A stretch of DNA of 38,902 nt. It comes from Selaginella moellendorffii (taxonomy: Eukaryota > Streptophyta > Lycopodiopsida > Selaginellales > Selaginellaceae). The stretch is from contig NW_003314286.1 in NCBI RefSeq assembly GCF_000143415.4, positions 146,433 to 185,334 of the forward strand, written 5' to 3'. Below are positions 1 to 8,907 of this stretch, piece after piece. Position numbers and translations under genes: made by a program. The notes below the pieces were generated by a model. The model saw only the letters and a list, made by a program, of their open reading frames with translations. It ran no database searches and was not told the DNA's origin. How positions within the stretch are numbered: the first letter of the stretch is position 1; each line of letters begins with the position of its first letter.

Positions 1-230
<230 letters not shown>

Positions 231-264
231 TGTCACCTCTCTGCGTCCGCTTCCACTACAAACA

Positions 265-286
265 TGGTATTGGAGCCCTGGGCTCC
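265..286 (+). other. Primer-binding site (tRNA-Met type)
   Basis: TGGTATTGGAGCC immediately follows the CA end of the 5' LTR. It resembles the usual plant site TGGTATCAGAGC with two or three changes, as expected for a decayed element. Confidence 0.7.
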
Positions 287-831
287 TTGATCCTGGGCAT
301 GGCGCTTGCTGGCCAGGAGGCCAGTGATGAGGAGGAGGATGAGCCTCCCGATTGCAATCCCTTTTGCAATGTTTGGGACGCTTGAGGCGTTGCACCAAGG
401 CACTAGGCTGTGTACAAGTGCTGAGCAACAAGCAGCAGCAAGTAGAGAACAAAGCCAATGGGCGATTGAGAGATTTCAATAACCCACATCAAGAATTGGG
501 TCAAGATTCAAGAACATTGCATAGTAATTCTTTGCAGGAATTTCCAGCAATTGGGAAGGATGCTTATGGAGATTCAAGTGCCTAGTCGTAGAGAAGTGGG
601 AGCTTGGCAATTCATGGCCAAGACCACATGCTAGAGGCAAGATTGAGACCATAGCATGAAGCAAAGAGTGTGCAAGCAAGTCCAAGACCAAGAACCAAGT
701 TTTGGGTAGTTGATTGATGAGTTTTTCATATGCTTTTCTCATCAACTCTCCATGCTCATCATCTTAGACTAGCTAGGCATGATTTAGGCTTAGATTCAAA
801 CTTGAATCAGCCGCCTGATCATGAGTGGGAG

Positions 832-976
832 TGTTAGAGGTAGAGATGATGTGGCAGTAGTTATGCCCACGCAACAGTAGCTTTATGTATATGTACACAA
901 TCATATACAGTTATATATATATATAGTTCTTCCTCCTCGTGTGTGCGCCTCTCTGCTTCCGCTTCCACTACAAACA
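832..976 (+). mobile_element. 3' LTR of the small retroelement
   Basis: Starts TG and ends CA, 145 bp. It contains a TA-rich stretch that could serve as a TATA box and is preceded by a purine tract. Its last 26 bp recur at 3087-3113 at the left border of the second segmental-duplication unit. Confidence 0.75.
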
Positions 977-1454
977 GAATTTGATATTCCAAAAGAGAAC
1001 GACTCTGCAGTTGTAGGAGGTAGTGGCACAGGCCACACAACCACAGGTTTCAGGTCCTATGCAGAAGTTGACACTGATGATTCCATGTCTGAAGACGAAG
1101 ATGATGACTTCAACCAAGATTCTAATCTTAGGTTAGCTAATGGGAGGTAAACTTCTTTGTTTACTTCTATCTCGGCTGATAGTACGCAATACTATGCATG
1201 ACAGTGAGATTAGTGGCCTTGGGGATGACATGGACCAAGTAACTGGTGTGGAGAGCTTACCTAAATCTCCCATGCCTCCTCCTTTCAAGCACAAACGTCT
1301 AAATGAGGGAGATTCAAGTGTCGTTGTAGTTAGAAAATGGAAAATCTGTTTGTTAACTGATTTGGACCAGCCTAGTACCAGCAGTTCAGAGCAACAACTG
1401 GCATCACTTGAAATTTCTCATGAATTGCTTGACATTGACATTGTTGATTCATAA
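977..1454 (+). pseudogene. C-terminal fragment of an unrecognised gene, copy 1
   Basis: Reading from 977 gives an acidic, low-complexity protein with SMSEDEDDDF near 1085-1118. A 58-bp GT-AG intron can be placed at 1147-1204 (GTAAAC...CAG). It joins the first reading frame to a second one that ends with ISHELLDIDIVDS and a stop at 1452-1454. The reading frame is open throughout in this copy. There is no start codon or promoter of its own; the 5' side is the LTR ending at 976, so this is a 3' gene piece, not a whole gene. The intron length suits a lycophyte. I do not recognise the family. Confidence 0.5.
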
Positions 1455-1579
1455 TTAAGCTAGCACGCATGTGCCGTTTTTCTATTTTTAGGCTGCTTAA
1501 GGAAATTGTCTGCTTAGCCATTGCCAACGATAGACTTTTCAGATGACACTAATTTGTATTAAAGCTTAACATTTTTTCT

Positions 1580-1610
1580 GCCAAAAAGCCATTTCAAATG
1601 GCTTTTTGGC
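1580..1610. repeat. Near-perfect 15-bp-arm palindrome
   Basis: Arms GCCAAAAAGCCATTT and its complement are separated by one base. In the duplicated unit at about 3716-3723 the same flanks (TTTTCTGC and GGCGGCTG) join directly, so about 26 bp is present here and absent there. Confidence 0.9.
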
Positions 1611-1659
1611 GGCTGAAATAAAACACTGCTCAGAGTCCTAGGTAGGAACTTATCAAGCA

Positions 1660-2259
1660 TCTAGCAAGAAAGAGAGACACAGCAGGTGCCATGCTCACAA
1701 TCTTAATTGCCTCCCTATCATATCCACACTCAACAAAGAATTCTAGCAAGCGTGCCAAGAACTCGCCACCCTTGCAAACTTAATCCTTGCCCAGCAGCTT
1801 TTCTGCGAAGATCACTGCCGCATCCTGCAAGCCACTCTCTCGCAGGTGCTCCGCAAAGCTTAGAATTCCCGGCTTTTTATCTTTGCTCTCCAAGAGGCCC
1901 GGCTCAATTGCTCTGCTGTAGCATTCGTCCCATCCATACTTTTGCACCGCTACAACCAGCGGCTGCGCTGTTTCCATGAGATCAATCCCTTAATTCCTCC
2001 TGACCGTGCTTGACACAGAACTCTTTAGCAGATTTTAGAAAGAATCATCTGTGAAGTCGTCTAGTGATCTACTACTTGCCTTCTCGCCATATTTGTTTGC
2101 CAAGCCACGTATGTATAACTCTTGTCTGGCCAGGCTCGCGCTCGTGCTACTCCTCGAGCCACTTCACTACGCACTTGACTAGCTGTGTTCGGCCACACAA
2201 CCAGAGCAACAGTGTGATAGAATGAGTTCGTATCACCACACTCGTTGCCAATGAATGGT
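1660..2259 (-). pseudogene. 2OG-Fe(II) oxygenase-like gene fragment, copy 1
   Basis: Minus-strand translation of 1977-1780 begins METAQPLVVAVQKYGWDECY and closely matches the mid-to-C-terminal part of the intact gene at 8908-11580 (METAQAMVAAVHKYGWDECY). Further upstream on the same strand, around 2245-2215, NECGDTNSFYHT matches GDKNSFYHT of that gene. The reading frame stops at a TAA where the intact gene has CAA (glutamine). The same stop is present in the copy at 3765-5312. The piece lacks the catalytic domain and is truncated at 2259. Confidence 0.85.
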
Positions 2260-3086
2260 ATCAATGAGATACCCACTATTCTCATGCTTGGATTTTAAGA
2301 TCCTCCCCATCTTTCATAGGGTACAACACACTTTAGTCCAAATACTTCCATCAATCCTTTAGGATTATTCCTTGACTCTACTTGAGTCATCCAACTTTTT
2401 GGACTTTGCTAATCAAATGACTGTGAGGTCCTACTTTTGAGCTAGTTCACTGGAATATAACTTCATATATTCATGTCCTACTCACAAAGACCATCTTTGC
2501 AAATGTTACTTTGACATTTGATTTTGTTCTTTGGGGCTAACCTTTGCCCCTTAGGATTATTTGTCCATACGATGAGAATACCAACTCATCCTCTAAGTGC
2601 ACCCCCAACTCCTTGGGTTGTTCTAGCATTTATTAAAAATAGCTTCGGCTACCATTTCAAGGACTTGTGTCCTCTTCCGTGGTCATTACTTCTGGTCTCA
2701 CATTCATGAGCACTAACCTCAACTATATGAGGATAATCTTGTGACTCCTTTATTGCTTTGGAGTCTCTATCTTTCCCGTGATCCCAACTATAGTTGTTTA
2801 CCACAACTACATTAGTCAATTTGCTAAGTCAAATGCTCATCTAGATCACATCCTCAACTCTCTAAGGAAACCCTTATACTGTTCCCAAGATCCCAAAGTC
2901 ATTCCCTTACTGGCCCTTTTCTATCCACCATATCGCGCCCAAGTTCACGCATGAACTTGAGTGGAGAGCCATGTCCTCTCGATATGCTACTCCTCAAGGA
3001 TAAGCCCACTCCTAGGACCTTCCTATGCCAACATCAATGGTGATATACTTGAGCACCAATAAAAGTCAGATTAATTAATAGCTCCG
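2260..3086. other. Non-coding interval between duplication units
   Basis: About 830 bp separating the two duplicated units. I see no convincing coding frame and no clear LTR ends or target duplication. Composition is pyrimidine-rich on the plus strand. It may be inserted repeat sequence, but nothing in the window identifies it. Confidence 0.5.
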
Positions 3087-4366
3087 ACTCTGCTTCCGCT
3101 TCCACTACAAACAAAATTTGATATTCCAAAAGAGAACGACTCTCCAGTTGTAGGAGGTAGTGGCATAGGCCACACAACCACAGGTTTCAGGTCCTATGCG
3201 GAAGTTGACACTAATGATTCCATGTTTGAAGTCGAAGATGATGACTTCAACCAGGATTCTAATCTTAGGTTAGCTAATGGGAGGTAAGCTTCTTTGTTTA
3301 CTTCTATCTTGGCTGATAGTACGCAATACTATGCATGACAGTGAGATTAGTGGCCTTGGGGACGACATGGACCAGGTAACTGGTGTGGAGAGCTTACCTG
3401 CATCTCCCGTGCCTCCTCCTTTCAAGCACAAATGTCTAAATGAGGGAGATTCAAGTGTCGTTGTAGTCAGAAAAAGGAAAATCTGTTTGTTAACTGATTT
3501 GGACTAGCCCGGTACCAGCAGTTCAGAGCAACAATTGACATCACTCGAAATTTCTCATGAATTGCTTGACATTGACATTGTTGATTCATAATTAAGCTAG
3601 CACGCACATGCCATTATTTTATTTTTAGGCTGCTTAAGGAAATTGTCTGCCCAGCCATTGCCAGCGATAGACTTTTCATATGACACTAATTTGTATTAAA
3701 GCTTAACATTTTTTCTGCGGCGGCTGAAATAAAACACTGCTCAGAGTCCTAGGTAGGAACTTATCAAGCATCTAGCAAGAAAGAGAGACACAGCAGGTGC
3801 CATGCTCACAATCTTCAATGCCTCCCTGTCATATCCACACTCAACAAAGAATTCCAGCAAGCGTGCCAAGAACTCACCACTCTTGCAAACTTAATCCTCG
3901 CCCAGCAGCTTTTCTGCAAAGATCACTGCCGCATCCTGCAAGCCACTCTCTCGCAGGTGCTCCACAAAGCTTAGAATTCCTGGCTTCTTATCTTTGCTCT
4001 CCAAGAGGCCCAGCTCAATCGCTCTGCTGTAGCATTCGTCCCATCCATACTTTTGCACCGCTGCAACCAGCGGCTGTGCTGTTTCCATGAGATCAATCCC
4101 CTAATTCCTCCTGACCGTGCTTGACACAGAACTCTTTAGCAGATTTTAGAAAGAATCCTCTGTGGAGTCGTCTAGTGATCTACTACTTGCCTTCTCGCCA
4201 TGTTTGTTTGGCAAGCCACGTATGTATAACTCTCGTCTGGCCAGGCTCGCGCTCGTGCTGCTCCTCAAGCCACTTCACTACGCACTTGACTGGCTGTGTT
4301 CGGCCACACAGAGCAGCGGTGTGATAGAACGAGTTCGTATCACCACACTCGTTGCCAGTGAATGGT
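3087..4366 (+). repeat. Segmental duplication, unit 2
   Basis: Direct-repeat partner of 951-2259. The left border falls inside LTR-tail sequence (CTGCTTCCGCTTCCACTACA), so the duplication happened after the small LTR element had inserted. It differs from unit 1 by substitutions and by lacking the palindrome at 1580-1610. Confidence 0.85.
3111..3590 (+). pseudogene. C-terminal fragment of the unrecognised gene, copy 2
   Basis: Same structure as 977-1454, with an equivalent 58-bp intron at 3284-3341. Here the frame carries an in-frame TAG shortly after KICLLTDLD (about 3505-3507), where copy 1 has CAG, so this copy is clearly non-functional. The stop is consistent with a single C-to-T change. 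Confidence 0.55.
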
Positions 4367-5312
4367 TCGTGCTCCTTGGCATCCGGTAAAACGCCGAAAG
4401 GATTATGGGACCAGTGGCACCTCACAACCTGCAACTTCATATCCAAGCTACACTCCCTGAAGTTCTCCAGCTTTCGATCGTCGACCGCTGTCCAGCTCTG
4501 GATGCTGTAGCTCGTCTCGGAAGAGTCATCCAGGCTGTTTAAGATGGTGTGCTTGACAAGCATGCGTGCAGCTCAGCACAAGCGCCACCACAACCCGGTC
4601 GTGTCCCTTGAGCCCCGCAAAGCTCAGGCTGTTGTTCGAGTACTTGGTGACCCAGTGGAATCGCGAGGATCGGTGTTGGCCCATTCTTTCAGCTGGCTCT
4701 GGACGCTGCCGAGAGCTGCTAAGTAGTGTGGAATCTTGCCAGCGTCCACGTCTATAAACTTTGCGACCAGCCTAAACACCAGGCACAGCCTCGTCCCACT
4801 CGTCACCTCGGACAGCTAGTGCTCGCAATCGCAGAACACCGTCTGGAAGTAGCCCGCCCTCGAAGCAGCGCCAGAGAAATCAAAAGCCACACTCTTCGCG
4901 GATTTCCAGCTCGCCACCCTCGTGCCCAAACTGCATCGGGCTGCAAGATCATCGTCCCAAACATGCAATCTTCCTTCTCGGTGTCCTTGTGGAACTTGAA
5001 GTGGCCACCATGTTCGTACAACAGCAGCTTGTACAGTCTCACGTCCAGACCAAGCGCAGCGTCGTCGATCCCCATCTCCTCCATGTGACCAAGTCGAGGA
5101 CCACCTTGGAGAAAAAGTCTGGGACTTGGGGGCAGCTCACCTTGGACGCTTCGACTCGCCGGCGTCGAGGATGGTTTGATCGCCCTTGCCGAAGGGCGCT
5201 TGCTGTTGAGCTTGAGGAAGCCAAAAGAGGGAGGGCAAGATCTCCATGCCCACCTCCACACGCAAGGAGGTGGGCATGGCGAATTTGGTTGTGTGGACCT
5301 CGCCTACAATCC
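3765..5312 (-). pseudogene. 2OG-Fe(II) oxygenase-like pseudogene, longer copy
   Basis: Collinear with the intact gene at 8908-11580 but in several frames. Pieces read on the minus strand include METAQPLVAAVQKYGWDECY (4088 down), KLENFRECSLD and NSFYHTAAL (4563-4183), and LDVRLYKLLLYEHGGHFKFH (around 5050-4990), which holds the HxD iron-binding motif. The last third of the parent gene is missing. Internal sequence around the substrate loop has deletions and frameshifts, and a TAA replaces a glutamine codon. This is a dead paralogue. It lies 125 bp upstream of the PPR start on the opposite strand. Confidence 0.9.
5244..5279. repeat. Perfect 14-bp inverted repeat in the oxygenase pseudogene
   Basis: CCATGCCCACCTCC (5244-5257) and its exact complement (5266-5279) flank an 8-base loop. 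At the equivalent place in the intact gene (about 11467-11496) only the right arm is present; the left side there reads CCCCAGCTCCCTCC. Confidence 0.9.
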
Positions 5313-5437
5313 TGTGGCCTCGTCATTTGGTTGTCTCTTCTTTAGAGCTTTATCTTCTAGAAACTTAGAACTTCTCTCCTCATCGTGCATATGCATAATA
5401 CATTCTTACACACAAAAACGAGAAGCGTCTATCTGGC

Positions 5438-7876
5438 ATGGATGAAGAAGACTTGCAAAAAGATGGCGTGGGGGCGCTTGACCGAGTTACGATCTTCCGT
5501 GGGCTCATATCTCCATATTGTAGACCAACGTCGACAAAACAAGCCCAATATGGAAATAAATTTTTCTCTAAGTTTCTTGGCAATTTAGAGACGAGATGGG
5601 AGGAAGAGAGAGATTTTTGGATGATGCGAAGCCTGGGAGGCACGGCGGCGGTACTAGATCATCATCCCGGCGATGGGCTGGAGAATGCGAGGATGGATTT
5701 TGGGAAACACAAGGGCGAGCTCATGGTGGAGCTGCCCGATAGCTACTTGGCTTGGATCTCCCGGCGGCGCAAAGGGCGGCTGGCGTTGTGGGCGCCGCTG
5801 GCGGACAGGGTCTTGCACGAGCGCCACTCTTCGACTTGTTCTTCTTCTCGGCCGCCCGGAGGTAAGATTCTGGGTTGCAAGGAGGGCGAAGAAGTGGATC
5901 CGATCGATGGGTTTAGCCTTGGAGCAGCGGTGGCGCTCTTTGGATGGTGTCCGGAGATCTCCGCTAGCGATGAGACATCTCCAGGGAAAGACGATACAGG
6001 AAGAACTTTAGAAAGCGATGGAGGAGATATTTTGGATTCGAATGAAAGAAGAGAAGGGACCGATGGAAACCAAGAGAGAAAGAAAAGCTCTCTCCACCAT
6101 GAGTTTAACAAGATTTCCCGGAAGCCTTGGAAGAATGTGGACGAAGGAAGCACTCTCTCCCGGCTGGGCAAGCTCGTGGTGGAGCTCCAAAGATCCGGGA
6201 ACTCCACTGCTCGAAGAAAGCCCAGGCAAAAGCTCTACCGGGATCATGATCACGGGAATTCACGAGGGAAGAGGATGGTCTTTTCTCCGAGCTCCAAGGA
6301 TCATGGAGACCAAGAACACCATGACAACGCCAAAGCCCTCGAGAGATTGGCAGGATTGGTGGCGAGGTTTGATAGCCGGGGGCACAAATCCAGCGGTTGC
6401 TACGCCGATTTCATCCGCTGGTGTGGAGACACCGGAGCCGTGATGGATGGCAAGTTCGTCCACGGCCACCTCGCGAGCTCCCACCGCAAGAACGAGAAGT
6501 TCTTGCTAAACTTGCTGGTGGAGATGTATGGCAAGTGGAGAGACACGCTCCAAGCCCGGGCAGTGTTTGACGCGATCAAGCGTAAAAACGTTTTCTCGTG
6601 GAACACGATGCTGCAAGTCTACGTCCAGAACGATCGTCCCCGCGACGCGATCGAGCTCTTCCGAGCGATGGATTTGGAAGGCGTGGTGGCGCCAAACAAA
6701 CTCACATTCTTTGCTCTAATCGAGGCTTTCTCGGCCATGAGTGATGATCTCGACGATCGCGATCGAGGTCGAGAGATCCAGGGCGATAGAGCTCGAGCCA
6801 TCCGGACTCTGGGAGATCGGATCGAGAGCAGTGGGTTTGGATCCGACCCATTCCTCGCGACTGGCCTCGTCAATCTCTACGGCAAGAGCGGGTTGGTGGA
6901 CGAGGCGGTGGCGGCGCTGGATCGAATGCGCAGGGGCGACCGCGACGTGATCGCCTGGACCACCGCGATCGCGGCGCTGGCAAGAAACCGCGAGTTCCCG
7001 GCCGCGATCCACCTCTTCCGGGAGATGGCGCTCGAGGGCGCGCGCGCAAACAATCTCACGCTCCTGGCGGCGCTGGATGCTTGCGCAGGGCAGCGGGATC
7101 CCCGGAGTGGCGCTGTGATCCACGCCGCGGCCGTGGAGCTGGGATTCCAATCCAATGCCATCGTCGGCACCTCCATCGCCCACATGTACGCGAAGTGTGG
7201 CGATCTCGATCGCGCTAGCGCCGCCTTCGCGGGGATCGCCGTCAAGGATTCCGTGGCGTGGAACACAATCATCGCCGCCCACGTCGAGAATCGCCGGCCC
7301 CGCGAAGCCCTCGACCTCTTCGAATCGATGCTCGAGAAGCATTCTTCTTCTTTCTCTTCGAGTTCTTCGAGTTCTTCGCTAGCGCGGCCCAATGCCGTGA
7401 CTTTCATGGCGGCGCTGGATGCATGCTCGCTCGCGACGGCGCCGCTGGGCCATGGGCGATCGATCCACGCGAAGATCCGCGGCGCGGGCCTGGAATCTAA
7501 CGTGCTGGTTGCGAACTCGCTTGTGGATATGTACGTGAAATGCGGGAGCCTGGGCGAGGCGAGGGGAGTGTTTGACGCTATCGAAGCTCCCACTGTGGCG
7601 TCCTTCACTGCGATCATCTCCGGCTATGCGCGTCAGGGCGACGCGGAGGAGGCGCTGGCGCTCTTCCGCCGGATGCAGCACGAAGGGATCGTCCCCAATC
7701 ACGTCACCTTTGTCGTCGTGCTCTTCGTCTGTAGCCACCGGGGACTGATCGAGGAGGGATGGCGGCAGTACGGTTCCATGGCCACCGACTATGGGATCAC
7801 CCCCACGAAGGAACACTGGGATTGCGTGCTAGATCTCTTTGCTCTTTTGAAAAACAGGGGAGGGAAAGACCCTTAA
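5438..7876 (+). CDS. PPR protein, PLS-type, without E/DYW tail
   Basis: A single 812-codon frame without introns. PPR proteins bind organellar RNA one base per motif and act in editing, splicing or stability in chloroplasts or mitochondria. The first ~320 residues show no clear motif. From about residue 336 come degenerate 31-36-residue repeats with the usual core, for example NVFSWNTMLQVYVQND (about 385), DVIAWTTAIAALARN (about 503), DSVAWNTIIAAHVEN (about 604) and TVASFTAIISGYARQGD (about 718). The spacing suggests alternating P, L and S motifs. The protein ends at EHWDCVLDLFALLKNRGGKDP, exactly where an E domain normally begins (EHYACMVDLL...), so it lacks E and DYW parts. A serine run (about 636-648) is encoded by a TTC-rich stretch. 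The start at 5438 is the first in-frame ATG; the true start could be downstream. It could be a truncated member of the family. Confidence 0.88.
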   Translation: MDEEDLQKDGVGALDRVTIFRGLISPYCRPTSTKQAQYGNKFFSKFLGNLETRWEEERDFWMMRSLGGTAAVLDHHPGDGLENARMDFGKHKGELMVELPDSYLAWISRRRKGRLALWAPLADRVLHERHSSTCSSSRPPGGKILGCKEGEEVDPIDGFSLGAAVALFGWCPEISASDETSPGKDDTGRTLESDGGDILDSNERREGTDGNQERKKSSLHHEFNKISRKPWKNVDEGSTLSRLGKLVVELQRSGNSTARRKPRQKLYRDHDHGNSRGKRMVFSPSSKDHGDQEHHDNAKALERLAGLVARFDSRGHKSSGCYADFIRWCGDTGAVMDGKFVHGHLASSHRKNEKFLLNLLVEMYGKWRDTLQARAVFDAIKRKNVFSWNTMLQVYVQNDRPRDAIELFRAMDLEGVVAPNKLTFFALIEAFSAMSDDLDDRDRGREIQGDRARAIRTLGDRIESSGFGSDPFLATGLVNLYGKSGLVDEAVAALDRMRRGDRDVIAWTTAIAALARNREFPAAIHLFREMALEGARANNLTLLAALDACAGQRDPRSGAVIHAAAVELGFQSNAIVGTSIAHMYAKCGDLDRASAAFAGIAVKDSVAWNTIIAAHVENRRPREALDLFESMLEKHSSSFSSSSSSSSLARPNAVTFMAALDACSLATAPLGHGRSIHAKIRGAGLESNVLVANSLVDMYVKCGSLGEARGVFDAIEAPTVASFTAIISGYARQGDAEEALALFRRMQHEGIVPNHVTFVVVLFVCSHRGLIEEGWRQYGSMATDYGITPTKEHWDCVLDLFALLKNRGGKDP

Positions 7877-8907
7877 TTTAAGAACCCTAAAAAGGTGACA
7901 ATCCAGTTTCTATTGCTTGCATCGTCAAAGTCGGGGCTTCCATTCGGGAGGCATGGAATGGAGCTCTTCTCGCAGGTATATGTTCTTCTTCGTGGCCATC
8001 GGTTTTATCTCTTCTTTTGTGGTAAAAAGGGAGATGTGTGTAGATCTTTGGAGCAATTCAACAAGGTGTTGGGAAGAACTTCCTTGTGAGTGAATCAATT
8101 TTGAAAGATCCAAATGTACACCAGAAAACTGAAGTCATTCTAGTATATTCTTTTCTATTCCACTATTGATATGCCATAGGTGAAACACAGATCTTTGGCA
8201 GAGGGGACTTTCACTGTTTTATCTTGACAGGTTATTCCAGTGGATTCTTCTCCTTGAGCAGAACTTCGCAAAAGATTTGAAGAAGGTGCTGCTCAGTTTC
8301 GAGAGGATACAAAGCTGGAAAACAACGACTCTGAGGAGGTTTGTAAAGCCTGAGAGCGATCCAGGCTGGTTTAGAGGAGGCTCGTCATTTTCTTAGCAGA
8401 TGGTTGAATTTTCTAAAATTCTTCTATGCTTCCTTATCTGGGCTTTATTACGAAGCTCGTTTTTCGAAACCTTTCGCAGCTTTTTTTGCTGAAATCAGGG
8501 AGAATTGGAACCAGCAAAGTCTGCTACTATGTCTGCGTGTGCAAGCAGCTACACGGATCAACGTAAGAATCATAACGAAAAGTAAAAAAGAAACACTCAC
8601 CAGAATCGTTCATACAGGTCCCGAGATTATATGGTGTCTGTGTGAAACACGCAAACGGTGCTAGTTCGGCCTTGCGGTTGCAGCTGCGCGATGCGGAGGT
8701 ACTTTCTTCGAAGCTGAAATGCCTCTTGAAAGGGATCAGGTTCTCTCCCACAGACGAGGGTGTGCGAAGTGGAACTGTAAGCAGGAAGAGCTCCACTTTT
8801 GCGACCCAAGAAGCGTTCCGGAAGCAAAGTCGTTTGCAAAAAACTTAGGACAGTCTACATGATTGCATTCTCTTAAACAAGATTAATAAGAAAAAGATCT
8901 CAAGCGC
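7877..8907. other. Interval between convergent genes; possible gene remnants
   Basis: 3' flank shared by the PPR gene (+) and the oxygenase-like gene (-). Short plus-strand stretches look coding-like, for example RKRFEEGAAQFREDTKLENN around 8265-8330 and LRLQLRDAEVLSSKLKCLLK around 8670-8735. They have no shared frame, and the first is preceded by an in-frame stop. They could be exons of a decayed gene. I do not recognise the family. Confidence 0.35.

Larger units (their letters stand above)
951..2259 (+). repeat. Segmental duplication, unit 1
   Basis: The segment from the LTR tail through the unknown-gene fragment and oxygenase fragment recurs as 3087-4366 in the same orientation, with differences scattered throughout. 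Homology stops after GAATGGT at 2259 in this unit, whereas unit 2 continues into more oxygenase-derived sequence up to 5312. Unit 2 is therefore the longer copy. Confidence 0.85.

Noticed and set aside
6716-7617. Long antisense open frames (208 and 246 codons) opposite the PPR gene
   Set aside because: They exist because the PPR coding strand is GC-rich there; no domain, and PPR motifs are clear on the other strand.
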